Origin: Halegenticoccus soli
Lineage (GTDB): Archaea > Halobacteriota > Halobacteria > Halobacteriales > Haloferacaceae
Length of the DNA stretch: 64,000 nucleotides
Assembly: GCF_002844195.1 (NCBI RefSeq)
Contig: NZ_PEND01000001.1
Location: 620,001 to 684,000, forward strand
Reading direction: 5' to 3'
Part shown: positions 1 through 9,110 of the stretch, piece after piece
Position numbering within the stretch: the first letter of the stretch is position 1
Layout of the letters: each line of letters opens with the position of its first letter
Position numbers and translations under genes: made by a program
The notes under the pieces: generated by a model
The model's input: the letters and a program-made list of their open reading frames with translations, nothing else
Told to the model about the DNA's origin: nothing
Database searches by the model: none

Positions 1-219
1 GCCGGCGACGGGGTCGGGCGGCCTCTTCGGCTGAGCGGCGGTGGCCGGCGAGTGGCCGACGAGGCCGCGGCGGTCTCGTCCCCGGAGGACCTCGCGGTTC
101 CGGCGGCGGACGACGACCTCCTGGAGCGGACGCGGCGGGTCCAGGGGGCCGATACCCACCCGGGGCTGCGCCCCCGGCGGACGATCGGCGACGGCGGCCC
201 CGGTCCAGTCCTGCCCCGT
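1..219. other. Window edge without a supportable gene
   Basis: One frame on the plus strand reads PATGSGGLFG and then stops at position 34, so this could be the last ten residues of a gene that begins outside the window. Nothing else identifies it. Positions 35-219 lie downstream of the minus-strand kinase gene and show no convincing coding signal; the long open frames here are side effects of the very high GC content. Confidence 0.3.
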
Positions 220-675
220 CTACTCCGACTCCTCGACGAGCCACCGGCCGATCGCCCGGCACAGCCGATCGACCGCCCGCTCCGGGGACACCTCGTCCGT
301 GTCGATCGTCACGTCGGCGTCGGGTTCCTCGAAGCGGCGGTAGATGGCGCGGACGCCCCGTTCGTCGATCGGCTCCGCCCGCTCTTCGTTCCGCCGGAGG
401 CAGGTCTCCAGGTCGGCCGCGAGGTAGACGACCTTCGCGTCGCCCAGGTCGCGGAACCGCTCCCGCCACTCGCGCCTGTAGAAGGTCCCGTCGAGGAGCC
501 AGTTCGACCCCGGCGCGTCGGCGACCCGCTCCGACATCCGATCGTAGGGGCGCCGGGAGAAATCGTCCGAGTGGAGGAGTTCGAACGAGTGCCCGGCGGC
601 GGCGAGCCGATCCCAGAGCCGCGTCGCGACGGTCGTCTTCCCCGACCCGGGCGGCCCGCACAGGACGACGATCAC
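220..675 (-). CDS. Small P-loop kinase / AAA family ATPase
   Basis: This 151-residue cytosolic protein opens with a Walker A motif, GPPGSGKTT, at about residues 7-15, followed by an alpha/beta nucleotide-kinase layout. The segment LHSDDFSR at about 35-42 looks like the substrate-binding Asp strand of small-molecule kinases, and an arginine-rich lid (RRNEERAEP) lies in the middle. The size and layout match the adenylylsulfate kinase / PSTK-like group of zeta-toxin-type kinases. I cannot assign the substrate. The start is the ATG at 675, directly before the first beta strand. The gene stands alone. Confidence 0.75.
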   Translation of the reverse strand: MIVVLCGPPGSGKTTVATRLWDRLAAAGHSFELLHSDDFSRRPYDRMSERVADAPGSNWLLDGTFYRREWRERFRDLGDAKVVYLAADLETCLRRNEERAEPIDERGVRAIYRRFEEPDADVTIDTDEVSPERAVDRLCRAIGRWLVEESE

Positions 676-851
676 GGTCGCCGACGCCTACGCGCGGGGC
701 GCGCAAAAGTGACGCGGCGGCGGAGTTCGGTGCGGCTGATCGCCTGCGCGTCGTCGAACGGCCTCGCGCCAGCGCCGACTCGCAGAGCGCCGCCGTCGGC
801 GAACTGCGCGGCGTGTCACCAGGACACATGACTAACGGGAATAATCCGATC

Positions 852-860
852 CATTTTAAT
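852..860 (+). promoter_or_regulatory. TATA-like box for the NhaC-type antiporter
   Basis: ATTTTAAT-type sequence centred about 28 nt before the ATG at 885. That is the spacing expected of a leaderless haloarchaeal transcript, and it supports 885 over the upstream in-frame starts at 813 and 828. Confidence 0.55.
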
Positions 861-884
861 GCTCTCTGTGCATACGTGGCGGCG

Positions 885-2330
885 ATGGTTTCGAAAGACT
901 TCGCGCCGCTCACGTTCGAGGAGCTCGATCCGGAGCGACGACCGTCGCTCCGCCTGGCGATCCTGCCGGTCGTCGCGCTCGTCGGGTTCCTCGGCGTCGG
1001 TTCGGCGGTGCTGGAACTCGATCCGCACGTGCCGCTGCTCTGGAGCATCGTGGCCGTCGCGGCCGTCGGCCGGTACGGGATCGGCCTGCCGTGGGAGGAC
1101 CTCTCCGACGGCGTCGCGCGGGGGTTGAACATGGGGCTGCAGGCGCTTCTCATCATCTTCACCATCTACGCGCTCATCGCCACCTGGGTGAGCGCGGGGA
1201 CGATTCCGGCCCTGATGTACTACGGACTCGGACTGCTGAGCCCCGCCGTGTTCCTGCCGGCGGCCGCGCTGCTCGCGGCCGTCGTGGCCTTCTCCATCGG
1301 CTCGTCGTGGACCACGGTCGGCACGCTCGGCGTCGCGTTCGTCGGCATCGGATCCGGGCTCGGCGTCCCGGCGCCGATGACCGTGGGGGCCGTCCTCTCC
1401 GGCGCCTACGCCGGGGACAAGCAGTCGCCGCTCTCGGACACGACGAACCTCGCCGCCGGGGTGACCAACACCGACCTGTACGACCACATCCGGGCGATGC
1501 GCGCCGGCACGGTCGCCGCCTTCGGGGTCGCCGTCCTCGCGTACGCCGCGCTCGGGCTCCGGGCCGCGGGCGGCGCTCCTCCGGGTCGCGTCGCGGAGAT
1601 CCAGACGGCCCTGGCGGGGACGTACGACCTCTCGCCGCTCGTGTTTCTCCCGCTCCTGGCGACGTTCGGGCTCGCGCTCCGGGGGTACCCGGCGCTCCCG
1701 TCGCTGGTCGCGGGCGTCTTCGCCGGGGTCGGGACGAGCATCGCCGTCCAGGGTCGATCGTTCGTCGACGCCTGGGGGGCGTTCATGTACGGGACGAGCC
1801 CCGAGACGGGCACAGACCTCGTCAACGAACTGCTCGCCAGCGGCGGCCTCACCGGGTCCGCCTGGACGATCACGGTCGTCGTCGCGGCGCTCGCGCTCGG
1901 CGGCCTCCTCGAACGGACCGGCGTGCTGGCCGTGCTCGCCCACCACCTCTCGAAGTCCGTGAGCGGCGTCGGCGGCCTCGTCGCCGGCACGGGGGCGGCG
2001 GCCGCGGTGACGAACGCCTTGACCGCCCAGCAGTACATGAGCATCGTCGTCCCCGGCCTGACGCTCCGGAACCTCTACGACGAGTACGGGCTCGACAGCA
2101 CGGACCTCTCTCGCGCCGTCGAGGCGGCCGGCACCCCCACCGGGGCGCTCATCCCGTGGCACGCCGGCGGCGTGTACATGGCGACCGTGACCGGCGTCGC
2201 CACGCTGTCGTACGCCCCGTACTACTTCTTCGGGTTCCTCTCGCCGCTCGTGCTCTTCGCCATGGCGGCGACGGGGTGGCAGCTCACCCGCTCCGGGGAC
2301 GCGACGGGGGTCGCCGGCGCGGCCGACTGA
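885..2330 (+). CDS. NhaC-family Na+/H+ antiporter
   Basis: Membrane protein of 481 residues with about ten to twelve hydrophobic segments. After a short cytosolic start (MVSKDFAPLTFEEL) come helices separated by family hallmarks: SIGSSWTTVGTLGVAF, the AYAGDKQSPLSDTTNLAAG loop (the conserved GDxxSPLSDTT motif of NhaC proteins) and, near the C terminus, TPTGALIPWHAGG. The family exchanges sodium for protons across the cytoplasmic membrane, as expected in a salt-in halophile. Earlier in-frame starts would place residues before the transcription start implied by the TATA box, so ATG 885 is preferred. Transport specificity (Na+/H+ versus malate/lactate exchange as in some relatives) cannot be decided from sequence. 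Confidence 0.88.
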   Translation: MVSKDFAPLTFEELDPERRPSLRLAILPVVALVGFLGVGSAVLELDPHVPLLWSIVAVAAVGRYGIGLPWEDLSDGVARGLNMGLQALLIIFTIYALIATWVSAGTIPALMYYGLGLLSPAVFLPAAALLAAVVAFSIGSSWTTVGTLGVAFVGIGSGLGVPAPMTVGAVLSGAYAGDKQSPLSDTTNLAAGVTNTDLYDHIRAMRAGTVAAFGVAVLAYAALGLRAAGGAPPGRVAEIQTALAGTYDLSPLVFLPLLATFGLALRGYPALPSLVAGVFAGVGTSIAVQGRSFVDAWGAFMYGTSPETGTDLVNELLASGGLTGSAWTITVVVAALALGGLLERTGVLAVLAHHLSKSVSGVGGLVAGTGAAAAVTNALTAQQYMSIVVPGLTLRNLYDEYGLDSTDLSRAVEAAGTPTGALIPWHAGGVYMATVTGVATLSYAPYYFFGFLSPLVLFAMAATGWQLTRSGDATGVAGAAD

Positions 2331-2586
2331 GGCGCTCTCGGACGGCGGTGCGAGGACGAACTCGAACGCGCGAGGCGGCAGTGGACGAACCGTTCGGCCG
2401 CTCGCCCCCGTCTCGGGCCGTGTCGAACCGGCGGCTCGTCGAGCCGGTCGAGCAGCGGGTGGCCGACGTTGCCGCCCATCGCCGCGACGACGGCGTCTCG
2501 CGGGCGGGAACGGCTACCGACGGCGGATCGACCGCGAGCGGGGCGTTTATACGATCGGAATTTATCTCGTAAATAGGAGAAAATCC

Positions 2587-2597
2587 GTTAAGAGGGA
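2587..2597 (+). promoter_or_regulatory. TATA-like box for the GH5 lipoprotein gene
   Basis: CCGTTAAGAG lies about 26 nt before the ATG at 2617, consistent with a leaderless transcript. A more AT-rich stretch (2548-2590, including TTTATACG and AATTTATC) lies just upstream and may hold a second promoter or a regulator site. Confidence 0.45.
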
Positions 2598-2616
2598 CAC
2601 CGTCGTAATTTCCTGC

Positions 2617-3828
2617 ATGTCACGGTTCACGCGCCGCGAACTCCTCGCGGGCGGGGCTGCCGCGGGCGCGATCGGGCTCGCCGGCTGCAACGCTCCAATA
2701 AACAGCCGCAGTCGGCAGCCGAGGCGGGCCGAAACCGAAACCGCGTCCCCGGTCCAGCGGACGCCGACGGACGAGGAGGAACTGGAGGACATAGACCAGT
2801 CGGCCCTCGATCCGGTCGACGTTCGCGGCGCGATGTACTTCCCGGCGCAGGCGTACAACACGTATCAGATGTGGGGCGGCTACGACCCCGACGTGGTCGA
2901 ACGGGACCTGGGGTACGCCGAGCAACTGGGGCTGAACGCCGTTCGGACGTGGCTGAGCTACGAATTCTGGGAGGAGGATCCGGAAGCTCACGAGGAGGCG
3001 GTGGATCACTTCCTGGAGACGGCGGCGGACTACGACATCCGCCCCATGATCGGGCTCTTCGAAGCCGTCGGCGAAAACCCGACCGAGGAGAACCTGACCA
3101 ACACGGATCCGCTGACCGCGACCGGCGTGTACTCGCCGAGCGACGAGGTGCTGAACAGCCCCTCGATGTGGGACGGGCCGCGGGAGTTCGTCACGTGGTT
3201 CATGGACCGCTACCGCGACGACGAGCGACTGCTCGCGATCGAGGTGATGAACGAACCGGGCTGGTGGTCCAAAAAGAAGCAGTTCGCCGAGGCGATGTTC
3301 GAGGTCATGGTGGGGCTCCGCGGCGAGGTCCCCCTCACCGTCGGCTCGACGAGCATGGCGAACAACGCGGACTACGTGGAGTGGGGCACCGACGTGATCC
3401 AGTTTCACTACAACTTCCCGTCGAACCGGATCCAGTACCGCGACCTGCTGCGGCAGGCCATCACGATCGGGGCCGCGGCGCCCCAGCCGGTGTATCTCAC
3501 CGAGTGGCAGCGGATACGCCGCGGCCGCGGGTTCGCCTCCGAGATCGAGGGCGACGAGTGGCAGCCGAACTACGCGTCGCTCGCGCCCGTGATCCACAAG
3601 GCCGGCGTCGGCAACTTCTTCTGGTCGCTCATGGTCAAGCCGGCCTACGTCCCCATCCAGCGGAAGCTCGGCGTGATAAGCGGGGTGTTTCACGAGGACG
3701 GCTCGGTGTGGAGCCTGGACGACGCCCGCTCGCTGAAGGCCATGTCCGGCGACGACTCGTTCGAGGCCGAGGAGCGGCCGGAGTGGCCCGAGTGGGCGAT
3801 GGCCGCGAAGGAGGCCTACCGCGGCTGA
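2617..3828 (+). CDS. Tat-exported, lipid-anchored GH5-type glycoside hydrolase
   Basis: The 403-residue protein begins with a twin-arginine-like signal (FTRRELLAGG) and a lipobox LAGC with Cys24, so it should be exported folded and anchored to the outer face of the membrane. A Thr/Glu-rich linker (about 38-62) precedes a (beta/alpha)8 glycosidase domain. The GH5/clan A signature is visible: the acid/base in IEVMNEPGWW (Glu213) and the nucleophile in VYLTEW (Glu296). GH5 enzymes are endo-acting beta-glucanases or mannanases; which sugar this one cuts is unknown. Neighbouring beta-helix genes also suggest a role in surface or external polysaccharide handling. Confidence 0.8.
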   Translation: MSRFTRRELLAGGAAAGAIGLAGCNAPINSRSRQPRRAETETASPVQRTPTDEEELEDIDQSALDPVDVRGAMYFPAQAYNTYQMWGGYDPDVVERDLGYAEQLGLNAVRTWLSYEFWEEDPEAHEEAVDHFLETAADYDIRPMIGLFEAVGENPTEENLTNTDPLTATGVYSPSDEVLNSPSMWDGPREFVTWFMDRYRDDERLLAIEVMNEPGWWSKKKQFAEAMFEVMVGLRGEVPLTVGSTSMANNADYVEWGTDVIQFHYNFPSNRIQYRDLLRQAITIGAAAPQPVYLTEWQRIRRGRGFASEIEGDEWQPNYASLAPVIHKAGVGNFFWSLMVKPAYVPIQRKLGVISGVFHEDGSVWSLDDARSLKAMSGDDSFEAEERPEWPEWAMAAKEAYRG

Positions 3829-3858
3829 CCCCTCGCCGGCGGTCCCTCCCGCAGGGGA

Positions 3859-4377
3859 TCAGATGACGTCGGACGGGAAGGGCTGGTCGTCGATGTCGGC
3901 GACGTAGTTCCCGACCAGCGAGTTGTTCCTGAGGCGGTTCGCGCTGGCCGCGGGGCCGATGCCGACGAGGTTGTTCACGATGGTGTTGCCGGCGATGGTG
4001 TTGCTGATCGCTTCTTCGAGATAGATCCCGTGGGCGTTCTTCCTCGCCGTGACGTTCCGCACCTTCCCGTTCGAGAGGTTCTTGAGGTGGATCCCGCAGT
4101 TCCAGTCGGTGACGGTCAGGTTCCTGATCGTCACGTTCTCGACCGACGACGCCGATCCGACGGTGACGCCCTTCGTTCCGCTGATCCCGTTGCCGTCGAC
4201 GACGTGTCCCCGTCCGTCGAGGACGACGTCGCTGGCCTCGATCGTGATACAGCTCTCCGAGAGCCGCGTGCCGCGGCTGTTCCGCAGATCCGTGACGAGC
4301 ACGTACTCGCCGGGTTTCTCGATCGTCGTCGGCCCGTCGATCCGCTTCGGGCCGCCGAAGCTGATCTGAAACGACAT
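3859..4377 (-). CDS. Right-handed beta-helix (NosD-like) protein, probably lacking its signal peptide
   Basis: The 172 residues show the periodic N/V/I-rich rungs of a parallel beta-helix (VVLDGRGHVVDG, VENVTIRNLTV, GKVRNVTARKN, NTIAGNTIVNN). They align by eye with the longer secreted paralogue at 9272-10573, including the shared start PGEYVLVTDL versus PGRYVLAADV. Unlike that paralogue it has no signal peptide: its ATG at 4377 overlaps the TGA of a 35-codon upstream frame (4377-4484) that begins exactly where a TATA box predicts transcription to start. Either the gene is frameshifted near its 5' end or it is translated by coupling. It converges with the GH5 gene. Confidence 0.65.
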   Translation of the reverse strand: MSFQISFGGPKRIDGPTTIEKPGEYVLVTDLRNSRGTRLSESCITIEASDVVLDGRGHVVDGNGISGTKGVTVGSASSVENVTIRNLTVTDWNCGIHLKNLSNGKVRNVTARKNAHGIYLEEAISNTIAGNTIVNNLVGIGPAASANRLRNNSLVGNYVADIDDQPFPSDVI

Positions 4378-4484
4378 CAGCTGAACGCCTCCCTGGAGAG
4401 CGCGAAAGGCGAGGACCCGAACGGCCGAGACAGCCGGCGCCGTCGGGGCGACGACGTCCGCTCCGACTTACCCGTCGATAGCAT
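4377..4484 (-). other. 35-codon upstream frame, TGATG-coupled to the beta-helix gene
   Basis: ATG at 4484 opens MLSTGKSERTSS and ends at a TGA that shares bases with the beta-helix ATG. The peptide is Arg/Ser-rich and resembles nothing I know. In the beta-helix frame the same DNA reads a hydrophobic run (APAVSAVRVLAF) but is closed by a TAA at its 5' end. The likeliest reading is a single-base indel between about 4440 and 4470 that separated the start codon from a former export signal. A true leader peptide is the alternative. Confidence 0.4.
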
Positions 4485-4506
4485 ACGGACAGTAACGTCC
4501 TTCGAC

Positions 4507-4514
4507 CATTTATG
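4507..4514 (-). promoter_or_regulatory. TATA-like box pointing at ATG 4484
   Basis: On the minus strand the sequence is CATAAATG, centred 26 nt before ATG 4484. It places the transcript start at the upstream frame rather than at the annotated-looking beta-helix start 107 nt further on. Confidence 0.5.
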
Positions 4515-4643
4515 TTCGCCGGCCGATTGCGCGCGGCGCGAAACCGTGCCGCACGTCCCGTCAGTGCGCGGCGAACGCCGAACGCCGATCGCCGACGGCC
4601 GCCCGACTCCCGACACGCGGAGCCGCGGCGGGTGTCGTCGCGC

Positions 4644-5486
4644 TCACGCGGACTCTTCGTCCGACCGAGAGACGTCCGGCGACGGGAGCCAATCGTAATC
4701 GGCCTCGACGCGGTCGGCGAGAACCGCGTTCAGGACGCCGCCCAGGAGGAGCGCGAGGCCGCCGAGGTACAGCCACGTCAGGAGCAGGAGCGCGCCGCCG
4801 GCGACGCCGTACAGTTGGACGCTCTCCGAGGTCCGCGCGTACAGGCGGAAGCCGAGGCCGGAGACCGTCCAGGCGGCCGCAGAGAGGAGCGCGCCGGGCA
4901 GCGCCTCCCGGAGGGTGACGCGCTTGCCCGGGAACAGGTAGTACATCGGGACGAAGACGAAAAGCAGCGCGAGGAACAACAGCGGGAGGCTGAGCACCGC
5001 CCACGCGACGCCGTCGAAGACGAACGACAGCGAGACGCCGACGACGCCGAGCAGCCCGACGGCGAGCGCGACCGTGGCGAGGGTGATCGCGCTGTCCACC
5101 GCCTTGCGACCGGCCGACCGGCGTTTGCGCGTGCCGTACACCTCCGAGAAGGAGGTGTTGACCGCGTGGAACATGCGCGCGGCGCTCCACGTCAGGATGA
5201 CCACGGCGATGGCGGCGGCGCGGGCGCGTCCGGTGGTCGTCGCCGTGGCGCGTCGGAACGACGACCCGGCCCGCGCGGGGTCCACTCCCGCCACGACTTC
5301 GAGCAGGTGCATCAGTCGATCCACCTGCTCGAACACCGACACCCCGACGACGAGGAGCAACGCGAGCGGGATGAGCGCGTTGAACGCGTGGTACGCGAGG
5401 CCGGCCGCGGTGAGCGTCACCTGCCGCTCGCGGGCCACGGCCGCGACCGCCTTGAGGACCCCGACCCATCGGCGCGAATTCGTCAT
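4644..5486 (-). CDS. YihY/BrkB-family integral membrane protein
   Basis: This 280-residue protein has six clear hydrophobic segments in the YihY/virulence factor BrkB arrangement. The typical first motif LTAAGLAYHAFNALIPLALL is near residues 24-43, followed by ILTWSAARMFHAVNTSFSEVYG in the middle and VQLYGVAGGALLLLTWLYL near the end. Function is not settled in the family: it was once miscalled RNase BN and is now regarded as a membrane protein of unknown transport role. ATG 5486 is chosen because the nine residues before it (from 5513) are not family-like. The acidic C-terminal tail (SPDVSRSDEESA) is cytosolic. Confidence 0.8.
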   Translation of the reverse strand: MTNSRRWVGVLKAVAAVARERQVTLTAAGLAYHAFNALIPLALLLVVGVSVFEQVDRLMHLLEVVAGVDPARAGSSFRRATATTTGRARAAAIAVVILTWSAARMFHAVNTSFSEVYGTRKRRSAGRKAVDSAITLATVALAVGLLGVVGVSLSFVFDGVAWAVLSLPLLFLALLFVFVPMYYLFPGKRVTLREALPGALLSAAAWTVSGLGFRLYARTSESVQLYGVAGGALLLLTWLYLGGLALLLGGVLNAVLADRVEADYDWLPSPDVSRSDEESA

Positions 5487-5595
5487 GAGACGACAATCAC
5501 GCCCGGACGACAAGTACCCTCCCGTCGACGTTCGTCGCCCCGTCAGCGCGGTTCGCCGCGTCCGATTCCGACGGATCCCACCTCGACCAGTCCCG

Positions 5596-6867
5596 TCAGG
5601 CGTCGGGTTCCTGATCCCTTATGGCCGCGACCGCCGGGGTGGCGGTCACGCCGTGCAGGACGATCGAGACGAGCACGACCGCGCCGACGAGCGCCCAGGC
5701 CCGCTCGGCATCGGCGAACGCCGCCTCGTTCACCCCGTAGGCGAGGTAGTAGAAGGATCCGATGCCCCGGATGCCGAAAAAGGAGATGACCGCCCTCTCG
5801 GTCCACGCCCGGGCGAAGCCGAGCAGGCCGACGAGCCCCGCGACCGGCCGGACGACGAGGACGATGGCGGCCGCCGCCACGGCGTCCGTCGACGTCAGCG
5901 GGTCGAAGAGCCCCGTCGCGAGCGCGCCGCCGAAGGCGACCATGATCAGCGTCATCAGCACGTGCTCGGACTTTTCTGCCACCTCGTGTAGCGTCGCGTT
6001 GTACTCGTGCTGCCGCTCGTAGTTTCGGATCACGAGCGCCGCGACGAACACCGCGAGAAAGCCGTATCCCCCCGCGATCTCCGTCAGCCCGTAGACGAGG
6101 AGCGTCCCGCCGACGGCCTCCAGCCCCTGCACCGACCGGGCCAGTTTCGTCTCCGCGGAGAAGCGGAAGACGATCCGGGCGAGCGCCCACCCGAGGACGA
6201 CGCCGGCCGCGAGGCCGACGCCGATCTTGAACAGGACGTACACCGTCACCCACTCTCCCAGCCAGTTTCCCGGCGCGACGCCGAGCGTCGCCGTCAGGAT
6301 GGCGAGGTAGGTGAAGGGAAAGGCGAGGCTGTCGTTGAGTCCGGCCTCGGAGGTGAGCGCGAAGCGCACCTCGTCGGCCTTCCCCTCCTTGCCCTCGATC
6401 TCGATCTCCTCTTCTTCCTCGCCCTCCCCGGGTTCCTCCACCTGGACCTCCGAGGCGAGCACGGGATCGGTCGGCGCGATGACCGCGCCGAGCAACGCGG
6501 CGGTCGGGAGGACGAACCCGGCGACGCCCCAGCCGAGGAGCGCCGCCCCGACGATCGAAAGCGGCATCGTGATCCCGAGGAGCCGCCAGGTCGAGATCCA
6601 CGAACGCAGCCCTGGGACGCGATCGAGCTTCAACCCGGCGCTCGTGAGCGCGAAGATGACGCCGAGTTCGGTCAGTCGCTCCGCGAGTTTCCCGTGTTCG
6701 AGCGGATCGGGCGCGGGGAGCCCCAGCGGAAGCGCGAACACCGCGGCGCCGAAGGCGACGTAGAAGATGGGGAGCGAGACGGGGCGGTCGGACACGATCC
6801 TGGGCAGGAGCGTCACTCCGAGCACCGCGACTCCGACGACCGCGAGGCCGACGACGTACGGCTCCAT
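5596..6867 (-). CDS. CPA-type cation:proton antiporter
   Basis: The 423-residue membrane protein has about twelve helices of the NhaP/Kef type. The motif GAVIAPTDPVLASEVQV (about 125-141) carries the Thr-Asp-Pro typical of CPA1 antiporters, and a helix-breaking region LRDxxN-like is present as EAGLNDSLAFPFTYLA. Between them sits an unusual cytosolic loop, EEPGEGEEEEEIEIEGKEGK, almost entirely charged, which is longer than in most homologues. Helix 12 contains GIRGIGSFYYLAYG. The family swaps Na+ or K+ for H+. The gene is a single unit, read away from the asparagine-synthase-like gene. Confidence 0.87.
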   Translation of the reverse strand: MEPYVVGLAVVGVAVLGVTLLPRIVSDRPVSLPIFYVAFGAAVFALPLGLPAPDPLEHGKLAERLTELGVIFALTSAGLKLDRVPGLRSWISTWRLLGITMPLSIVGAALLGWGVAGFVLPTAALLGAVIAPTDPVLASEVQVEEPGEGEEEEEIEIEGKEGKADEVRFALTSEAGLNDSLAFPFTYLAILTATLGVAPGNWLGEWVTVYVLFKIGVGLAAGVVLGWALARIVFRFSAETKLARSVQGLEAVGGTLLVYGLTEIAGGYGFLAVFVAALVIRNYERQHEYNATLHEVAEKSEHVLMTLIMVAFGGALATGLFDPLTSTDAVAAAAIVLVVRPVAGLVGLLGFARAWTERAVISFFGIRGIGSFYYLAYGVNEAAFADAERAWALVGAVVLVSIVLHGVTATPAVAAIRDQEPDA

Positions 6868-7382
6868 GGTAGTCGACGGGTACGGTACGGGGGATCAAAA
6901 CGGATGTGGCGGCCGGCCGCGGGACGTCGCTCTCGTCGGACAAATTCCGTCGTCTCACGGGAGAATCAATCGCCACCTATCACTGAAATAATCAGTAACA
7001 ACTGCCGTTAGGATGGCCATAGATAAGTGAACACGAACAATCGGTCTACGATAATGGTCGTGCGTATCGATCCGGTCCCCGCCGGCGCGCCGGACGCGAG
7101 TTCGGGCTCTCGATCCGCCGCCTCGATCGCCGAGGACGCCCTCCCCGAGGCTCCTTCCCGGCGTCTCGACGCCGGGCGGCGCTTTCGACCGCCCCGCCGG
7201 ACCGCGACGGGCGCTCGTCGCGGCGGCCGCCGCGCGTCCGCGTCGCGGGATCGGAACCGTCTCGGATCGACGATCGAAACCGTCCCGCGCTCCGGCGCGA
7301 GCGTCGCGGCGCCACAACGCTTATTCTCCGCCGGGCGCGAGGACCGATCCGGCGACGGTCGCGGTCCGCCGGAGGAACGTAC
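6868..7382. other. 515-nt intergenic region, no gene seen
   Basis: The first part, up to about 7060, is relatively AT-rich and holds a weak inverted repeat (ACTGA-AATAA-TCAGT, about 6983-6997). The rest is GC-rich and non-coding in character. Open frames here encode Arg-rich, non-acidic peptides that do not look haloarchaeal. A TATA-like GCTTATTC at about 7319-7326 probably drives the asparagine-synthase-like gene with a leader of about 30 nt. Confidence 0.5.
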
Positions 7383-9110
7383 ATGAGCAGCACCCTCGAC
7401 GCCGGCTCCGAACGATCCGGGTCGCGGCCGGCGGGTATGAAGAAGGAAGTGTTCGGCGTCTTCGGCGACGGCCACGACCTCTCGCGGCTCCGCCCGGAAC
7501 GGGCGTTCGACGCCGTCCTCGAAGGCGACCGCGTCGCCGTCGGCGTCCGGGACGCGGGCCTCGGCTCGTCGGGGCGGACGGCGGTCCACTCGGACGAACG
7601 CGGACTCTGTCTCGTCTTCGGAGAGGCCTTCGTCGGGGGCGCGCGCGAATCGAACGAATCCGGCGCCCCCGTCGATCGCAACGCGGCGCGGCGGCTGCTC
7701 GACCGCTACGCCGCGGTCGGACGCGACGCCCTCTCGGAGCTGAACGGATCCCACGTCGTCGTGCTCGAATACGGCGGCGAGGCGCTCGTCGCGACGGATC
7801 GGCTCCGCTCCTGGGAGTGTTTCTACGCCGACCTTGACGGGCTCCGCGCGTTCACGACCGACCTCTCGTCGCTCGTCCCCCACGTCGACCGCTCCCGCGT
7901 CGACCGAACCGCCCTGCTCGAATTTCTCCACGTGGGGACGGTGCTGGGGACCGCGACGGTGTTCGAGCAGGTGCGGCGGGTCCCCTTCGACGGGTATCTC
8001 ACCCCGCGCGGCACCGGTACGCTCGACCGGTTCGTCTACGAACCGCGCGAGTTCGACTACGTCGACGAACTCGCCCGGCGACTCACCCGAGCGATCCGCC
8101 GCCGCGCCGACCTCCCCGGCCGCAAGGGGCTGCTCCTCTCGGGCGGCAAGGACTCGCGCGTGCTGCTCTCGCAGCTTCCGGCCATCGAGCACTGTTACAC
8201 CATCGGCAGCCCGGACGCTCGCGAGGTTCGCTCGGCGCGGAAGGTCGCCCGGCAGTACGGGTCCGGGCACACGGTGCTCGAACCGGACGATCGGTACCTC
8301 CGACCGACAGCCGAGAAGCTCACGTACACCCAGGCGATCAAGGAATCGCTGCACATCCACCACGCGGGGTACGCTGACGCGTTCGACGTTGACACGCTGT
8401 ACCACGGGGCGCTGTTCGACACGCTGCTGAAGGGGTACTTCCTCGAACGCGACGGGGTCGAGCTGTTCGGCTCGAAGCTCCCCTCGCGGCGTCTGCACCC
8501 GGACCCGGACCCGATCGACTCGCTGCTCGGGACGCTCGGGTACTATCCCGACGCGAGCGTCCGCCTCGCGGACGCCGCGGGCGACCTCTTCGACGACATC
8601 GCGCTCGATTCGCCCGACGAGTTCCTCAGAGAGCGGTTCCGCGCGGAGCTCGAAACGTGCTGGGAGCGGACCGAGTCGGTGCACAACGCGATGGATCTGC
8701 TCGTCATCAAGAACCAGCCGGTGCTGCCGTTCCGGACCCACATCGCTGACAACTTCTTCGAGGGCTTCATCGCCGCCGACACCGACCTCCTCGATTGGCA
8801 CCTTAGGACGCCGCCGGAGCACCGTCACGACGACACGTTCTGGCGGGCGCTGAAGCGGATCGACCCGGCGATCTTCCGTCACCGTCCGCCGAGCCAGCCG
8901 CACTCGTCGACCAGGCTCAACCAGATCGAGCGGTTCGCCCGCCGGAAGCTCCCGTTCGTCGAGGCGTTCCAGCCGGCCTGGCCCGACCGGAGGGAGGTGT
9001 ACGAGGCCTACGGGATGGACGAGGAGCTGTTCCCGTTCTGTCAGTCGGTCCGGGAGCTCCCGGTCAGGCTGAAGCTCCGCATCAATGACATTCGCTGGTG
9101 GCTCGACTGA
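7383..9110 (+). CDS. Asparagine-synthase-like ATP-pyrophosphatase enzyme without a glutaminase Cys
   Basis: The 575-residue protein has an AsnB-like layout. Its N-terminal Ntn-like half (about 22-215) keeps the fold features (LRSWECFY, FTTDLSSLVPHVD) but has no Cys at position 2, so glutamine cannot be its nitrogen source in the usual way. The C-terminal half carries the PP-loop motif SGGKDS at 253-258, which binds ATP to make an acyl-adenylate. Such relatives amidate substrates other than aspartate, often in surface-polysaccharide loci. A second possible start is Met19 (7437), which opens KKEVFGVFGD. The enzyme sits between two beta-helix genes, but its substrate is unknown. Confidence 0.75.
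   Translation: MSSTLDAGSERSGSRPAGMKKEVFGVFGDGHDLSRLRPERAFDAVLEGDRVAVGVRDAGLGSSGRTAVHSDERGLCLVFGEAFVGGARESNESGAPVDRNAARRLLDRYAAVGRDALSELNGSHVVVLEYGGEALVATDRLRSWECFYADLDGLRAFTTDLSSLVPHVDRSRVDRTALLEFLHVGTVLGTATVFEQVRRVPFDGYLTPRGTGTLDRFVYEPREFDYVDELARRLTRAIRRRADLPGRKGLLLSGGKDSRVLLSQLPAIEHCYTIGSPDAREVRSARKVARQYGSGHTVLEPDDRYLRPTAEKLTYTQAIKESLHIHHAGYADAFDVDTLYHGALFDTLLKGYFLERDGVELFGSKLPSRRLHPDPDPIDSLLGTLGYYPDASVRLADAAGDLFDDIALDSPDEFLRERFRAELETCWERTESVHNAMDLLVIKNQPVLPFRTHIADNFFEGFIAADTDLLDWHLRTPPEHRHDDTFWRALKRIDPAIFRHRPPSQPHSSTRLNQIERFARRKLPFVEAFQPAWPDRREVYEAYGMDEELFPFCQSVRELPVRLKLRINDIRWWLD

Noticed and set aside
52-831. 259-residue open frame on the plus strand covering the kinase gene
   Set aside because: Its translation is Arg/Pro-rich and non-acidic, and it is antisense to a gene with a clear Walker A motif.
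1091-2572. 493-residue open frame overlapping the antiporter
   Set aside because: Arg-rich translation with no membrane helices; the other frame has the NhaC signature.
7027-7386. 119-residue frame with a TATA-like sequence upstream
   Set aside because: The translation is almost all Arg, Ser, Gly and Ala without an acidic bias or any motif; it is better read as intergenic DNA.
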